A stretch of 64,000 bases of DNA from Asaia sp003994335 (GTDB lineage: Bacteria > Pseudomonadota > Alphaproteobacteria > Acetobacterales > Acetobacteraceae): assembly GCF_037151175.1 (NCBI RefSeq), contig NZ_JBBCOR010000012.1:1-64000 (forward strand), given 5' to 3'. Positions within the stretch are counted from its first letter, which is position 1, and each line of letters begins with the position of its first letter. The translations under genes and the position numbers were made by a program. Below are positions 17,148 through 25,898 of this stretch, one piece after another. The notes beneath the pieces are model-generated. The model was not told where the DNA came from and ran no database searches. It worked only from the letters and a program-made list of their open reading frames with translations.

Positions 17148-17531
17148 TTATTCTGTGACGCGACGTATGGCTGAGACCAGACTCTCGGAATTGAAGGGCT
17201 TGATAATCCATCCCGTCGCTCCAGCAGCACGCGCACGGGCTTTCTTTTCCTGGTCGCTCTCGGTCGTCAGGACGATGACCGGTAAATGGCGGAAAGGCTC
17301 CATCTTGCGTACAGTCTCGATGACACCGAAACCGTCCATACGGGGCATGTTTATGTCTGTAATGATGACATTAGGAGCAGGGATAGCCGCCTCGAGAACA
17401 CTAATCCCCTCTACCCCATCATTCCCCTGGATCACGTCGTATCCGGCGCCTTCCAGGGCTGTGCGCAGCATACTCTGCATTGTTCGCGAGTCGTCGATTG
17501 TTAGAACGCGCACAGTCTTCGTTTCTGTCAT
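17148..17531 (-). CDS. cheY: Chemotaxis response regulator CheY (second)
   Basis: 127 residues, single receiver domain: D13/D14, phospho-acceptor D59 (IITDINMPRMDG), LTTES switch and the lysine in WIIKPF. It sits directly upstream of cheA and overlaps the upstream STAS gene by 4 bp. This position next to cheA and the TDINMPxMDG motif are common for the CheY of alphaproteobacterial che operons. Confidence 0.93.
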   Translation of the reverse strand: MTETKTVRVLTIDDSRTMQSMLRTALEGAGYDVIQGNDGVEGISVLEAAIPAPNVIITDINMPRMDGFGVIETVRKMEPFRHLPVIVLTTESDQEKKARARAAGATGWIIKPFNSESLVSAIRRVTE

Positions 17532-17818
17532 GATGAGGTCTCGCTGGGGATTGACGCAGTTTCCTGCAGGAGGGAGGACACGCCGAAGAGTGACAAGGCT
17601 TCGACCAATTTTTCAGAAGGGTTGATAATCGTTCGCTTGCTGGCCAGAAGAACCTGAAGACAGAGCCCTCCGAGATAGGTCACATCCGACCCGTCAAGAA
17701 CCGCTCCGCTATCGATGCTGAGCTCATCGCGCAGCGCGCTCGCCGCCTTGGTGTCGAGGCGGGCAGGAAGCGTGAGCGGCGTATGCCCTGTTTGAGAAGC
17801 CGCGCGTGAATCTGGCAT
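17528..17818 (-). CDS. STAS-domain protein of the chemotaxis operon
   Basis: 96 residues from ATG at 17818, which overlaps the MCP stop by one base. A longer GTG start at 17833 is possible. The fold pattern LTLPARLDTKAASALRDEL, VLDGSDVTYLGGLCLQVLLASKRTI and VEALSLFGVSSLL is that of a STAS (anti-anti-sigma-like) domain. The usual phosphorylatable Ser position in D(S/T)xG is occupied by YLGG, so classical kinase regulation looks unlikely. STAS proteins occur in several alphaproteobacterial che operons, but their role there is not well established. Confidence 0.8.
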   Translation of the reverse strand: MPDSRAASQTGHTPLTLPARLDTKAASALRDELSIDSGAVLDGSDVTYLGGLCLQVLLASKRTIINPSEKLVEALSLFGVSSLLQETASIPSETSS

Positions 17819-19383
17819 CAGAAATCCTCCCAACCCTGATCAGAAGAGGTGACCTGCAGCGCAGGCTTGGGAGGGGTCTTGATTGGAGGTTTGGGGGGGG
17901 AAGATGAGGCAACCGCGATAGGCCGCTTCGCTGTGGTGGGGGGCGGAGAGGGCACGGTGACGACGGCCGGTTTCGACACTGGCGGTTTTGGAGTAGGGGC
18001 TCTCGGGGCGAGGGCTTGCGGAGGCGAAGCAAGTCCGACATGAAAACGCCCGAGGGTCTGGGAGAGCGTGCGTGTCTCTGCCGTCAAGCTGTGGCTCGCT
18101 GCAGTTGCTTCCTCAACCATCGCGGCATTTTGCTGTGTAACTTGATCCATCTCGTTGATCGAGGTCGTCACCTCGGCAAGACGCGTCGCCTGATCACGCG
18201 TTGTCGTCGTCAATTCGTCGATACGTTGAGCGATGTTTGAGACGCTTTCTGAAAAATCACCCAGATACTCGCTTGTGCGTTGCACGAGCGTCACACCCCG
18301 GTCGACCTGCTCTGCCGAAACTGAGATGAGGCGCTTGATCTCATTGGCGGATTTTGCAGATTTTTCGGCGAGGGAACGCACTTCCTGCGCGACAACGGCG
18401 AAGCCGCGGCCCGCGTCTCCTGCCCGGGCAGCCTCAACACCGGCATTCAGGGCGAGCACATTGGTCTGAAAAGTGATGCCGTCGATCACCGAGATGATCT
18501 CGCTGATCGCCGCAGAGGATTTCTGGATACCATCCATTGCGATATTAGCGTCCGCCATGATCTCAGTCGCCAGCTTGACCTTTTCGAGCGTCTTTTTCGT
18601 TTCGAGGCTGGACTCAGAGCAAACATCGGCAGTCATCTTGATACCAGTGCTGATTGTCCGGACCGAGGCTGCCGCCTGGCCAAGGTTCTCGGCCTGACGT
18701 TCGGTCCTTCTGGCGAGGTCATCCGAAGCTGTGGATATCTCCGCTGCTCCAGTCGTGATGAACTCGGAGCTTTTCGCCATCGTCTGCAGGACGTGCTTCC
18801 AGTGTTGGCAGGCTTCGTTGAAAGCCTCGCGAACCGGGGCGAATTCTCCGGGAGCGGCATCTTGCGATATGCGATGCTCAAGATCGCCAGACGCTACAGT
18901 CTTCAGAGCAGCGGTGAGTGAGGAAGTCGCAGTGTCGACGGCATTCTGCTTTTGAATTGCCGCTGATTTGAGTTGCTCGATCTCGCCATCCAGATGATTT
19001 TTTTTGCTGGAGAGATCCGCTTGACTACGAAATTTGGCGTGCAGTCGATCGAGGATATCCACGAGCGAACCGCTATCGTCCCTGTTTTCGGAGAAGCGCG
19101 TGCGTGCGCGTGTCTCGTCGCGAAGTAGTGCTTCTCCGAAGGCACGGACTGCTTCGACAGGTGTGGCAATCGCCGAATTGAGGGTTTGCCACCCTGCCAG
19201 CACTGCAAGGCATGTAGCGGCTGTCAGCGCAAGCGATATTGAGAAAGATAGGCGGGTTAATCCCCCATCGAAGAACGCGATACTCTCAGCGAGTGCTGTC
19301 GCGATGAGAAGGAATTCGAAAGATAGCATGACCGCGCCAATCTTGGATCGGAATGATGCTTCTCGATAAAGCCAGGTCTTCAT
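17818..19383 (-). CDS. Methyl-accepting chemotaxis protein with C-terminal pentapeptide GWEDF
   Basis: 521 residues. Two close N-terminal membrane helices (about 15-38 and 45-68) leave almost no periplasmic loop, so sensing is probably cytoplasmic or within the membrane. A HAMP-like region follows, then the signalling hairpin tip (IIDGITFQTNVLALNAGVEAARAGDAGRGFAVVAQEVRSLAEKSA). The C-terminal 80 residues are Pro/Ala/Lys-rich and end GWEDF, matching the xWExF docking sequence for CheR/CheB known from enterobacterial receptors. A C8 tract at 17893-17900 lies in this tail. First gene of the che operon; AGGAAG precedes the ATG. Confidence 0.93.
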   Translation of the reverse strand: MKTWLYREASFRSKIGAVMLSFEFLLIATALAESIAFFDGGLTRLSFSISLALTAATCLAVLAGWQTLNSAIATPVEAVRAFGEALLRDETRARTRFSENRDDSGSLVDILDRLHAKFRSQADLSSKKNHLDGEIEQLKSAAIQKQNAVDTATSSLTAALKTVASGDLEHRISQDAAPGEFAPVREAFNEACQHWKHVLQTMAKSSEFITTGAAEISTASDDLARRTERQAENLGQAAASVRTISTGIKMTADVCSESSLETKKTLEKVKLATEIMADANIAMDGIQKSSAAISEIISVIDGITFQTNVLALNAGVEAARAGDAGRGFAVVAQEVRSLAEKSAKSANEIKRLISVSAEQVDRGVTLVQRTSEYLGDFSESVSNIAQRIDELTTTTRDQATRLAEVTTSINEMDQVTQQNAAMVEEATAASHSLTAETRTLSQTLGRFHVGLASPPQALAPRAPTPKPPVSKPAVVTVPSPPPTTAKRPIAVASSSPPKPPIKTPPKPALQVTSSDQGWEDF

Positions 19384-19829
19384 ATCTTCCTACTTCTCGG
19401 GAATAAGTAAACAATATAATAATACGGCCGATGATTCGAAGTCATTTCGGCTTTATCTGACAGTTTCGTCGAATTTCGAGCGCCTTCGATTGCATTGCGT
19501 CAAGAAGCTAGACGCTCACACGAAGCCATTAAAAACAAGTTAAGCGCTCTGCCGGGGAGAGAGAGAAGTTGAAACTTTTCCAGAGTACCCTCTGCTGTTT
19601 TCGCGCAATGGCGGTTCTTCCGTGAGAGAGATAACAAGCGTCATGTCTGCAGGACGTATGCACATCTCGGCGTTGAAACCTCGGGAGAGGTCGCCGGGCG
19701 CGTTATGGCCGCCAGATATCTCTCGGCACCCGTGCTGGAGCAGCCCGTTGGATAGACGGTCCGAGACCAAGCGACCGCTTGGCCTCGTCGCCGCCCGAAC
19801 GGGAAATTCGGCGCGAGAGCCGCCGCGCT
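19384..19829. other. Intergenic region between two MCP genes
   Basis: 446 bp with no convincing gene. The right part is the 3' flank of the MCP at 19830, where GAGCCGC/GCGGCTC arms (19817-19848) form a hairpin spanning its stop codon without a T tract. The left 60 bp is AT-rich and probably contains the che operon promoter, with a near-palindrome TGATTCGAAGTCA at 19432-19444. Confidence 0.5.
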
Positions 19830-22013
19830 CTAGAGAACGGCGCGGCTCCTCATAGGAAGTGAAAAACGCAAAATCAGGTGCAGCATCGAATGAGTTTCCT
19901 GGGACAGACTCCGGGAGGCGGTACGAGCGTCATCCGCGATCCCCGCATTTTGCTGCGTGGTTTGATCCATCACGCCGAGTGCCGAATCGACTTCTTTGAG
20001 GCTAACCGCTTGTTCACGCGCGTTGCGAACGATCGTGGTCAGCTTTTCCCCCATGGTGGTGACAAGAGCGGTGATCGTAGCAAGCGCGCGCTCAGTTTCA
20101 TGGACACATTCGGCACCGGAGCGGATCTCGTCGGTTGTCTTTCCCACGAGTTCGCTCACATTTTTAGCCGCTTCTGCGCATCGTTGCGCCAGAGTCCTGA
20201 CTTCCTCGGCAACGACGGCAAATCCGCGTCCGGCATCACCGGCGCGCGCGGCCTCGATGCTTGCATTGAGGGCGAGGACATTGGTCTGGAAGGCGATGTT
20301 CTCGATGATCGATACGATGTCCACGATTTGAGCAGAGCTGGTTTCGATCCGTTGCATGGCGTCACGGGTACGACGCATAATATCGGAGGACGCCTCTGCA
20401 GATTTGCACGCGTCGACGCCGATCGTTTGCGCACTCGTGATGAGTTCTTCCGAATGAGACGCGCTGCGCGCGATCTGACTAATTGCTGCAGTTGTCTGCT
20501 CGAGTGCGGCGGCTTGTTGCTCAGTACGCTGCGCCAGATTTTCGGCGCCGCCATGGACCACGTCGCTTCCGGCACGAATGGTCTGGGCCGCCTCTGATAT
20601 GCCCTTGATGGTCTCGGCGAGTTCACTTATCGACCGATTGAAATCGGCACGCAGGACCTCGAACTCCTCGGGTAGAGGCTGGCTCAGCTCTGAGGCGAGA
20701 TCGCCGCTCGATAGTGCAGCCAGAGCCCCCCCAATCTGTTCGATAACCTTTCTAATGTCCTCGAGCCTGCGCTCGTCCTGCTCATGGCGGCTTTGCTGCG
20801 ATTGCTCATTAAGGCGTCGCTCTTGCGCGATAAGGATATCGGCTTCCTGCGCCTTGAGAAGGGAAGCTCGAAAGGCGTCCAGGCCCCTTGCGATAGCGCC
20901 GATCTCATCCTGGCGCCTCGTACCGAAAACGTGGTTCTGATATTTCCCCTCCTCCAGAGCGGAGACCGAGGCAATCAGACCGGTCAGAGGCTTGCTCAAT
21001 AGTTTGTGGAAGATGACCCACATGAGCAGGAGTGAAACGGCGATTAGAACAATCCCGGGGATGACGAGCCAGAAGATCGTGTTCCGCACCGGAGCTGCAA
21101 TCGCCTCGGCAGGAAGGTCGACGACGAGTGTCCAATAGGTGTCGAAGCCATCGACCTTGAGCGGGACGAGAATTCGGTCCGCGCTGCCTCCGTTGAAGCC
21201 CGGGATGACCGTAATACGGTGGGAGGTAAAGGCTTTGCCGAACGACCGCGCTGAGTCATCCCGGAAATGCTGCATAAGCAGCGCAGGCGTCGGGCTCACG
21301 ACCCAGTAGCCTTGGCTGGAGAGGAGGGAGATCTTGGTGCCCGGCGCAATCTGGACGTCTTGAAGCATCGGAACGAGCCAGCCCAGGGGAATATCGGCAC
21401 CCACAACCGCAATGCGTCTTCCGTCAAAGGTGATTGGAAATGTGGGGGAGACCATCGGGACGCCGGTATCGTGGTCGATATAGGGCTCGAGGCCGTCCGG
21501 CTTTCCCGTACTGATGATCGTTTTATAAAAGTCGCTGTAATGAGCGGAGGGCGTACGTATCACGATGCTACCCCGGTCATCGCGCACGACATACGGGAAA
21601 AATATTCCCTCAGGATTGGTCCCCGGGCCGCCCGGGATCTGTGTGCCGTCAAATCCGCGTGGAACCTCCTTGAAGTCCATGCCAAATATTGCGGGAAAAC
21701 GCTGCATATCCTCGAGGAGGAGATCGACGATGAACTGTTTGGTCAATATCCCGGTCTTGTGGCCACTTTCAATGGTGCTCTGAATGCTGCGCATTACGAC
21801 GCTTTGTTCAGCTATGGAGCGGGCAATTTTTTGGCCGAGTATTTGGCTTTTCTGAATGGCCTGCGAATATACCCTTTTCTCTACTTCCTTCTTCATCATG
21901 AACCCTGAAATCGATACTGCGACGACCTGGATGATGATGAAGCAGAGGCCGCAAGCGACCAAGATCTTGGTGGCCAAGTTGACTACAGGATGGTGAAACG
22001 ATTTTTTGCGCAC
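19830..22013 (-). CDS. Methyl-accepting chemotaxis protein with periplasmic Cache-type sensor
   Basis: 727 residues. TM1 is at about 12-38. A large periplasmic domain (about 40-300) has the PDC/dCache pattern (FPAIFGMDFKEVPRGFDG, YSDFYKTIISTGKPDGLEPYIDHDTGVPMVSPTFPI). TM2 (NTIFWLVIPGIVLIAV) and a HAMP domain follow, then the signalling domain with FQTNVLALNASIEAARAG. Cache domains bind small ligands such as amino or organic acids; the ligand here is unknown. No C-terminal pentapeptide. It lies upstream of the che operon on the same strand but is separated from it by 446 bp, so it probably has its own promoter. Confidence 0.94.
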   Translation of the reverse strand: MRKKSFHHPVVNLATKILVACGLCFIIIQVVAVSISGFMMKKEVEKRVYSQAIQKSQILGQKIARSIAEQSVVMRSIQSTIESGHKTGILTKQFIVDLLLEDMQRFPAIFGMDFKEVPRGFDGTQIPGGPGTNPEGIFFPYVVRDDRGSIVIRTPSAHYSDFYKTIISTGKPDGLEPYIDHDTGVPMVSPTFPITFDGRRIAVVGADIPLGWLVPMLQDVQIAPGTKISLLSSQGYWVVSPTPALLMQHFRDDSARSFGKAFTSHRITVIPGFNGGSADRILVPLKVDGFDTYWTLVVDLPAEAIAAPVRNTIFWLVIPGIVLIAVSLLLMWVIFHKLLSKPLTGLIASVSALEEGKYQNHVFGTRRQDEIGAIARGLDAFRASLLKAQEADILIAQERRLNEQSQQSRHEQDERRLEDIRKVIEQIGGALAALSSGDLASELSQPLPEEFEVLRADFNRSISELAETIKGISEAAQTIRAGSDVVHGGAENLAQRTEQQAAALEQTTAAISQIARSASHSEELITSAQTIGVDACKSAEASSDIMRRTRDAMQRIETSSAQIVDIVSIIENIAFQTNVLALNASIEAARAGDAGRGFAVVAEEVRTLAQRCAEAAKNVSELVGKTTDEIRSGAECVHETERALATITALVTTMGEKLTTIVRNAREQAVSLKEVDSALGVMDQTTQQNAGIADDARTASRSLSQETHSMLHLILRFSLPMRSRAVL

Positions 22014-22518
22014 GATGACTGCTTTCCATATGTGACGGCACGTGGCTCATAGGAGGCGTAACAGCTGCCCCTGAAGGGCAGCGTTTGGTCGTTCGGTTCT
22101 CAGAGAGCGCGGTTTGGCGCCGATGCGAGCCATGTCTGCGAAAGGGCAGGTGCCTCGCATCGTTAGATTCAGGTTAATCATTCACGAGGCGTCTGTGACG
22201 TCAATATGTTCCGGATACGTTATATCGCACCGCGGGTGGTATTTTTGTGCGGTTTGGCAAAAGGGTAACAGGCGACGCGCACAATGCGGGCAATATTGTG
22301 GGCTGAGTGATCTACCCGGCCAGAACGCGAGCCAGATATACTGACCGCACGCCCATGGTACGTTTGCATGCGCTTCGGGGGCTTGACGACAAGTCACGTC
22401 CTGATGGTGGCAGTTTTGCGCGAACCGGAAGGATTCTCTTCCTTGCCACCAAAGTAATGCGCGAGCGCAACTCAGCCTCGATGCTTGTTTCTAGGCGCTC
22501 TCAACACGCTTGCCGGCT
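22014..22518. other. Intergenic region between fliP and the Cache MCP
   Basis: 505 bp without a secure gene. A minus-strand GTG frame at 22182-22397 would encode 71 residues with a CPHC pair and four other cysteines (PQYCPHCARRLLPFC), vaguely zinc-ribbon-like. It lacks a clear ribosome site and may be chance or a gene remnant. The region must also hold the promoter of the MCP at 22013 and the end of the fliF-fliP transcript. Confidence 0.4.
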
Positions 22519-23358
22519 CTATGAGCCGAAACTGCGCACGAGCCCGCCTGCAACCATCTGCCAGCCATCGATCATGACAAAGAAAATAAGTTTGAACGGC
22601 AGGGAAATTGTCGCCGGTGGGAGCATCATCATACCCAGACTCATCAATACGCTGGAGGTGACGATGTCGATGATCAGGAAGGGCAGATAGAGCAGGAAGC
22701 CCATCTCAAAACCGCGACTCAATTCGCCGATCATGAAGGCAGGCATCAAGACGCGCCAGGGGGTTTCTGCCACATGAGCGACAGGGGACAAATTCGCGAG
22801 ATGATAGAAAGTCGCGAGATCGGTCGGTCGGGCATGTGCGACCATAAACCCCCTGAACGGTTCGGCTGCCGCTTTGAGGCCGTCAATTTCGGAGAGGCTG
22901 CCGCTAATCATAGGCGCAATTCCCTGATTCCAGGATTGCTCGAACGTCGGCTGCATGACGAAAAAGGTCAGGAAAAGCGAGAGCCCGATGATAACTGTAT
23001 TGGGAGGTGTGCCTTGCGCTCCAATCGCGCCCCGCAGGAGTGACAAAACAATGACGATACGTGTGAAGGCCGTCACCATCACCAGTAGACTGGGAGCCAG
23101 AGAAAGTAGGGTAATGAGCGCAGTGAGCTGGATCAGGCGACTAGTCGTGCCCGGTGTCCCCCCGGTACCGCCGAGGTCGAGAGAGAGGGACTGACCATAA
23201 GCTATGACGGGCGTACAGAGTACGAGCACTGTCAGGATGAAAAAGGGTAGCCGGAAGGAATGCCACTTACGCGCGCGCGAAGGTACGGCATATACCGTGC
23301 CGTGATCAATTGCGCTGGCACCGGAGGTCAGGAGCATTCCGCCGAAGGGATGGATCAT
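22519..23358 (-). CDS. fliP: Flagellar export gate protein FliP
   Basis: 279 residues. An N-terminal signal-peptide-like segment (LPFFILTVLVLCTPVIAYG, about 37-55) is followed by the FliP core: SLAPSLLVMVTAFTRIVIVLSLLR, PPNTVIIGLSLFLTFF and the C-terminal LMSLGMMMLPPATISLPFKLIFFVMIDGW. It builds the export gate ring with FliQ and FliR. The start overlaps the fliO stop by 4 bp. It is the last gene of the fliF-G-H-N-O-P run and is located 20 kb from fliQ-fliR. Confidence 0.96.
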   Translation of the reverse strand: MIHPFGGMLLTSGASAIDHGTVYAVPSRARKWHSFRLPFFILTVLVLCTPVIAYGQSLSLDLGGTGGTPGTTSRLIQLTALITLLSLAPSLLVMVTAFTRIVIVLSLLRGAIGAQGTPPNTVIIGLSLFLTFFVMQPTFEQSWNQGIAPMISGSLSEIDGLKAAAEPFRGFMVAHARPTDLATFYHLANLSPVAHVAETPWRVLMPAFMIGELSRGFEMGFLLYLPFLIIDIVTSSVLMSLGMMMLPPATISLPFKLIFFVMIDGWQMVAGGLVRSFGS

Positions 23359-23711
23359 TGGTTCAACTCGGCGGATGGGGAGGACTCGGGATACAGGGCC
23401 TCATTCATGCTCGCAGCGGGCGGGGTCACTACGCGAGCCTCTTCGTCGAGCCAGCCGATGAAGAGATCACTGTTAGGACCTGTCAAGATAAGCCCACGTC
23501 GCTCCGAGCAGGAAAAGATCGTCAGGCGCCGCTTCGGATCGAGGGCAAGGGTGTCGGTAACGTGCAGGCTCTTCGTTGATCTCCCGCGGCTCACCCTGGG
23601 CTCCAGATATTTAACAACGATCCGCATCAGAAAGATGAGCGAGATCACCAGCGCAAACGAAGCGCCGTAACCGAGCCATGAATATGGTGTCATGGGAGCG
23701 GCCGGCCCCAT
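23355..23711 (-). CDS. fliO: Flagellar export assembly protein FliO
   Basis: 118 residues with one N-terminal membrane helix (YSWLGYGASFALVISLIFLM) and a cytoplasmic part with the FliO pattern LHVTDTLALDPKRRLTIFSCSERRGLILTGP. FliO helps the FliP ring assemble. An alternative start six codons later (MTPYSW) is possible. It is translationally coupled to fliP by a 4-bp overlap and follows fliN by about 30 bp, the usual fliN-fliO-fliP order. Confidence 0.9.
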   Translation of the reverse strand: MGPAAPMTPYSWLGYGASFALVISLIFLMRIVVKYLEPRVSRGRSTKSLHVTDTLALDPKRRLTIFSCSERRGLILTGPNSDLFIGWLDEEARVVTPPAASMNEALYPESSPSAELNQ

Positions 23712-23742
23712 AGTTTGCTAGCGAGATGCGCAAACAGGATTC

Positions 23743-24102
23743 TCATTTTTGAGCGGAATTCGTCGAAGACAGAATCTCGGTCATTGTCACGCCGATATTG
23801 TTGTCGTCAACGACCACGAGCTCGCCTCGAGCGATTAGGCGGTTATTGGCGTAGATATCGACGGCTTCACCGAGCTTCTTGTTCAACTCGACCACGGCAC
23901 CGCGACCCAGCCTTAGTAGCTGGCTTACGGGCATAGTGGCTGTGCCGATCACCGCTGTGATCTTGACCGGAATGTCATAAACCGCATCGGTGTGGGGGGA
24001 CGGTGATACACCAGAGACTGGCGCGTCAGACGCCGTTTCTGGAGTGTCGAAGGATTCCGAAGTGAAGTCCTCTAGTCCGATCATTCCGTTTTCTGCGCTC
24101 AT
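23743..24102 (-). CDS. fliN: Flagellar C-ring protein FliN
   Basis: 119 residues. An acidic, variable N-terminus of about 40 residues precedes the SpoA-type domain: YDIPVKITAVIGTATMPVSQLLRLGRGAVVELNKKLGEAVDIYANNRLIARGELVVVDDNNIGVTMTEIL. FliN forms the base of the C ring and docks FliH-FliI export complexes. It is 3 bp from the fliH stop, so certainly co-transcribed. Confidence 0.96.
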   Translation of the reverse strand: MSAENGMIGLEDFTSESFDTPETASDAPVSGVSPSPHTDAVYDIPVKITAVIGTATMPVSQLLRLGRGAVVELNKKLGEAVDIYANNRLIARGELVVVDDNNIGVTMTEILSSTNSAQK

Positions 24103-24105
24103 GAT

Positions 24106-24849
24106 TTACAGTCCGTCTGCCATCTTGCGTGTTTTTGTGTCTGGACGTGAGAGAGAAGTTACGGAGGCTAAAACCTTCTCCACAGCTCTTCTGCGCCATT
24201 CGTCCGGATCGAGAACGACCATGTTTGTTTCAGTGCTGATTCTGATACGTGACTCTTCAGGAACAGCACAAGGCGTGAAGCTAATTTTGTCGGGATAGGC
24301 GAGGGCGCTTCTGATTAGGGCCTCGTCAGACGCTGTGCAGGATACTGTGACCTCGGATCCGTAACCCGTAATCAGGTCTATCGCATCCTGCACCAGATCA
24401 CGATGCATACCGCGTAGCACGTCGGGAGGAAGCCGCGTCAGGGCGCCGACTACGTCGATCACGGTCTGCGCGAAGAGCTCTCCTGCGCGTTCCGCGAGGA
24501 GGGCGTTTCGTGCGCGCTCGTTTTCTTCGTCAAGTGCCATTTCAGTCAAGGCTGAGGAAAAAGAAGCTTCGGCTGCAAGCCGTGCTGCAGTCGCGCCTTC
24601 ACTGCGTCCAGCTTCGAAGGCAGCCTGAGTCAGCGCCTCGATCTCATCTCGAGGAAGGGAGACCAGCGGACTCGTTTGTGTGGCTGGGATATCCAGCTCA
24701 TCGTTGGTGGGGGTGTGAATGGGCGCAGGGGGAGGCGGCTTCGCATTGAAGTCGACAAGATGACGAGCGAGGGGCGCCTGCAGAGCGCTGACTGCCCTTG
24801 GCGTAGGCTCGCTACATGACTTCAGGGAGAAGGGTACAAATTCAGACAT
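24106..24849 (-). CDS. fliH: FliH-type export ATPase regulator
   Basis: 247 residues between fliG and fliN, sharing one base with the fliG stop. A proline-rich N-terminus (about 1-70) is followed by a helical Ala/Glu-rich segment (EIEALTQAAFEAGRSEGATAARLAAEA) and a C-terminal domain (about 130-230). This is the FliH/FlbE architecture of alphaproteobacteria. Sequence similarity within this family is low, so the call rests on composition and position. It would regulate the FliI ATPase encoded at 40420. Confidence 0.8.
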   Translation of the reverse strand: MSEFVPFSLKSCSEPTPRAVSALQAPLARHLVDFNAKPPPPAPIHTPTNDELDIPATQTSPLVSLPRDEIEALTQAAFEAGRSEGATAARLAAEASFSSALTEMALDEENERARNALLAERAGELFAQTVIDVVGALTRLPPDVLRGMHRDLVQDAIDLITGYGSEVTVSCTASDEALIRSALAYPDKISFTPCAVPEESRIRISTETNMVVLDPDEWRRRAVEKVLASVTSLSRPDTKTRKMADGL

Positions 24850-25898
24850 CAGGAAATAAATTCGTCAGTGCCAGAGCTATCGCTGATATCGATTTCTCCC
24901 GCATTGACCAGATTTTTTATCGTCATGACAATTTCCGCCTGTGCTGCCTCAACTTCCTTCACGCGCACAGGGCCAAGGGAGGCGATTTCTTCAAGCAGTA
25001 TATTACCAGCCCGTTTCGACATACACTGGAGAAACAGCTTGCGCTCGCTATCCGTTGCGCCTTTCAAGGCAACAGGTAGGCGATCGCGATCCATCTCGTT
25101 GACAACCCGCATGAGCGATTCCTGCGAGAGGCGGGATATATCCTCGAACGTGAACATGAGCGCTTTGACCTTCTCCATATCCTCATGACTCTGCTGATCC
25201 ATGAGCTCTGTGAGACGTGTCTCGGTCTTCCTGTCAAAATTATTGAAGACTTCAGCCAGAAGCTCGTAGCTGTCACGCTTGGAGGACCTGCCGAGGGAAG
25301 AAATGAATTCTGACCGCAATGTTGCCTCGACGCTCTCGATCACTTCGCGTTGCACCGTTTCCATGTGCAGGATGCGCATCATGACGTCTGTCGCATAATC
25401 CTCAGGTAAGAGGGCGAGAACACGCGCCGCATGGGCCGGCTGCAAGCGGCTCACAATGACCGCCGCAGTTTGAGGGTATTCGCTTCGCAGATAATTAGCG
25501 AGGATTGACTCCTGTACGTTGGCCAACTTGTCCCACATATTGCGCCCGGCAGGTCCACGGATCTCATCCATGATCTTCTCGACCTGATCAGGGCTGAGCG
25601 AACGGCGCAGGAAGGCCTCGGTCGTCTCGAAGGTTCCGACCAGACCATCGGCAAGCTCGAAATTCTCTATGAATTCCTTACACACCATCTCGACCATCGG
25701 GGCTCTGACCACGCCTAGTCCTGCCATAGCTATCGAGATGTCACGTATCTCGTCCTCATGCAGGGACTGCATAAGAGAAGCGCTTCTATCGCGACCGATA
25801 GCCATGAAGAGGATCGCCGCCTTCTGCTTGCCCGTCAGGATGAATTCTGGTTCGGCAGGGGCGGGTGATCCCGTATCAGGGGGAGGCATGACACTCAT
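24849..25898 (-). CDS. fliG: Flagellar motor switch protein FliG
   Basis: 349 residues with the three FliG domains: N-terminal (LTGKQKAAILFMAIGRDRSASLMQSL), middle (SEYPQTAAVIVSRLQPAHAARVLALLPE, the EHPQTIALILSHL-like motif) and the C-terminal torque domain (FTFEDISRLSQESLMRVVNEMDRDRLPVALKGA with conserved charges). FliG binds FliF and contacts MotA to generate torque. It overlaps fliF by 4 bp and fliH by 1 bp. Confidence 0.97.
   Translation of the reverse strand: MSVMPPPDTGSPAPAEPEFILTGKQKAAILFMAIGRDRSASLMQSLHEDEIRDISIAMAGLGVVRAPMVEMVCKEFIENFELADGLVGTFETTEAFLRRSLSPDQVEKIMDEIRGPAGRNMWDKLANVQESILANYLRSEYPQTAAVIVSRLQPAHAARVLALLPEDYATDVMMRILHMETVQREVIESVEATLRSEFISSLGRSSKRDSYELLAEVFNNFDRKTETRLTELMDQQSHEDMEKVKALMFTFEDISRLSQESLMRVVNEMDRDRLPVALKGATDSERKLFLQCMSKRAGNILLEEIASLGPVRVKEVEAAQAEIVMTIKNLVNAGEIDISDSSGTDEFIS

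Noticed and set aside
19540..19770. 76-codon minus-strand frame between two MCP genes
   Set aside because: No ribosome site and no motif; composition matches random GC-rich sequence.
21267..21908. 213-codon plus-strand frame opposite the Cache MCP
   Set aside because: Antisense to the sensor domain of a well-supported receptor; no protein-like motifs.
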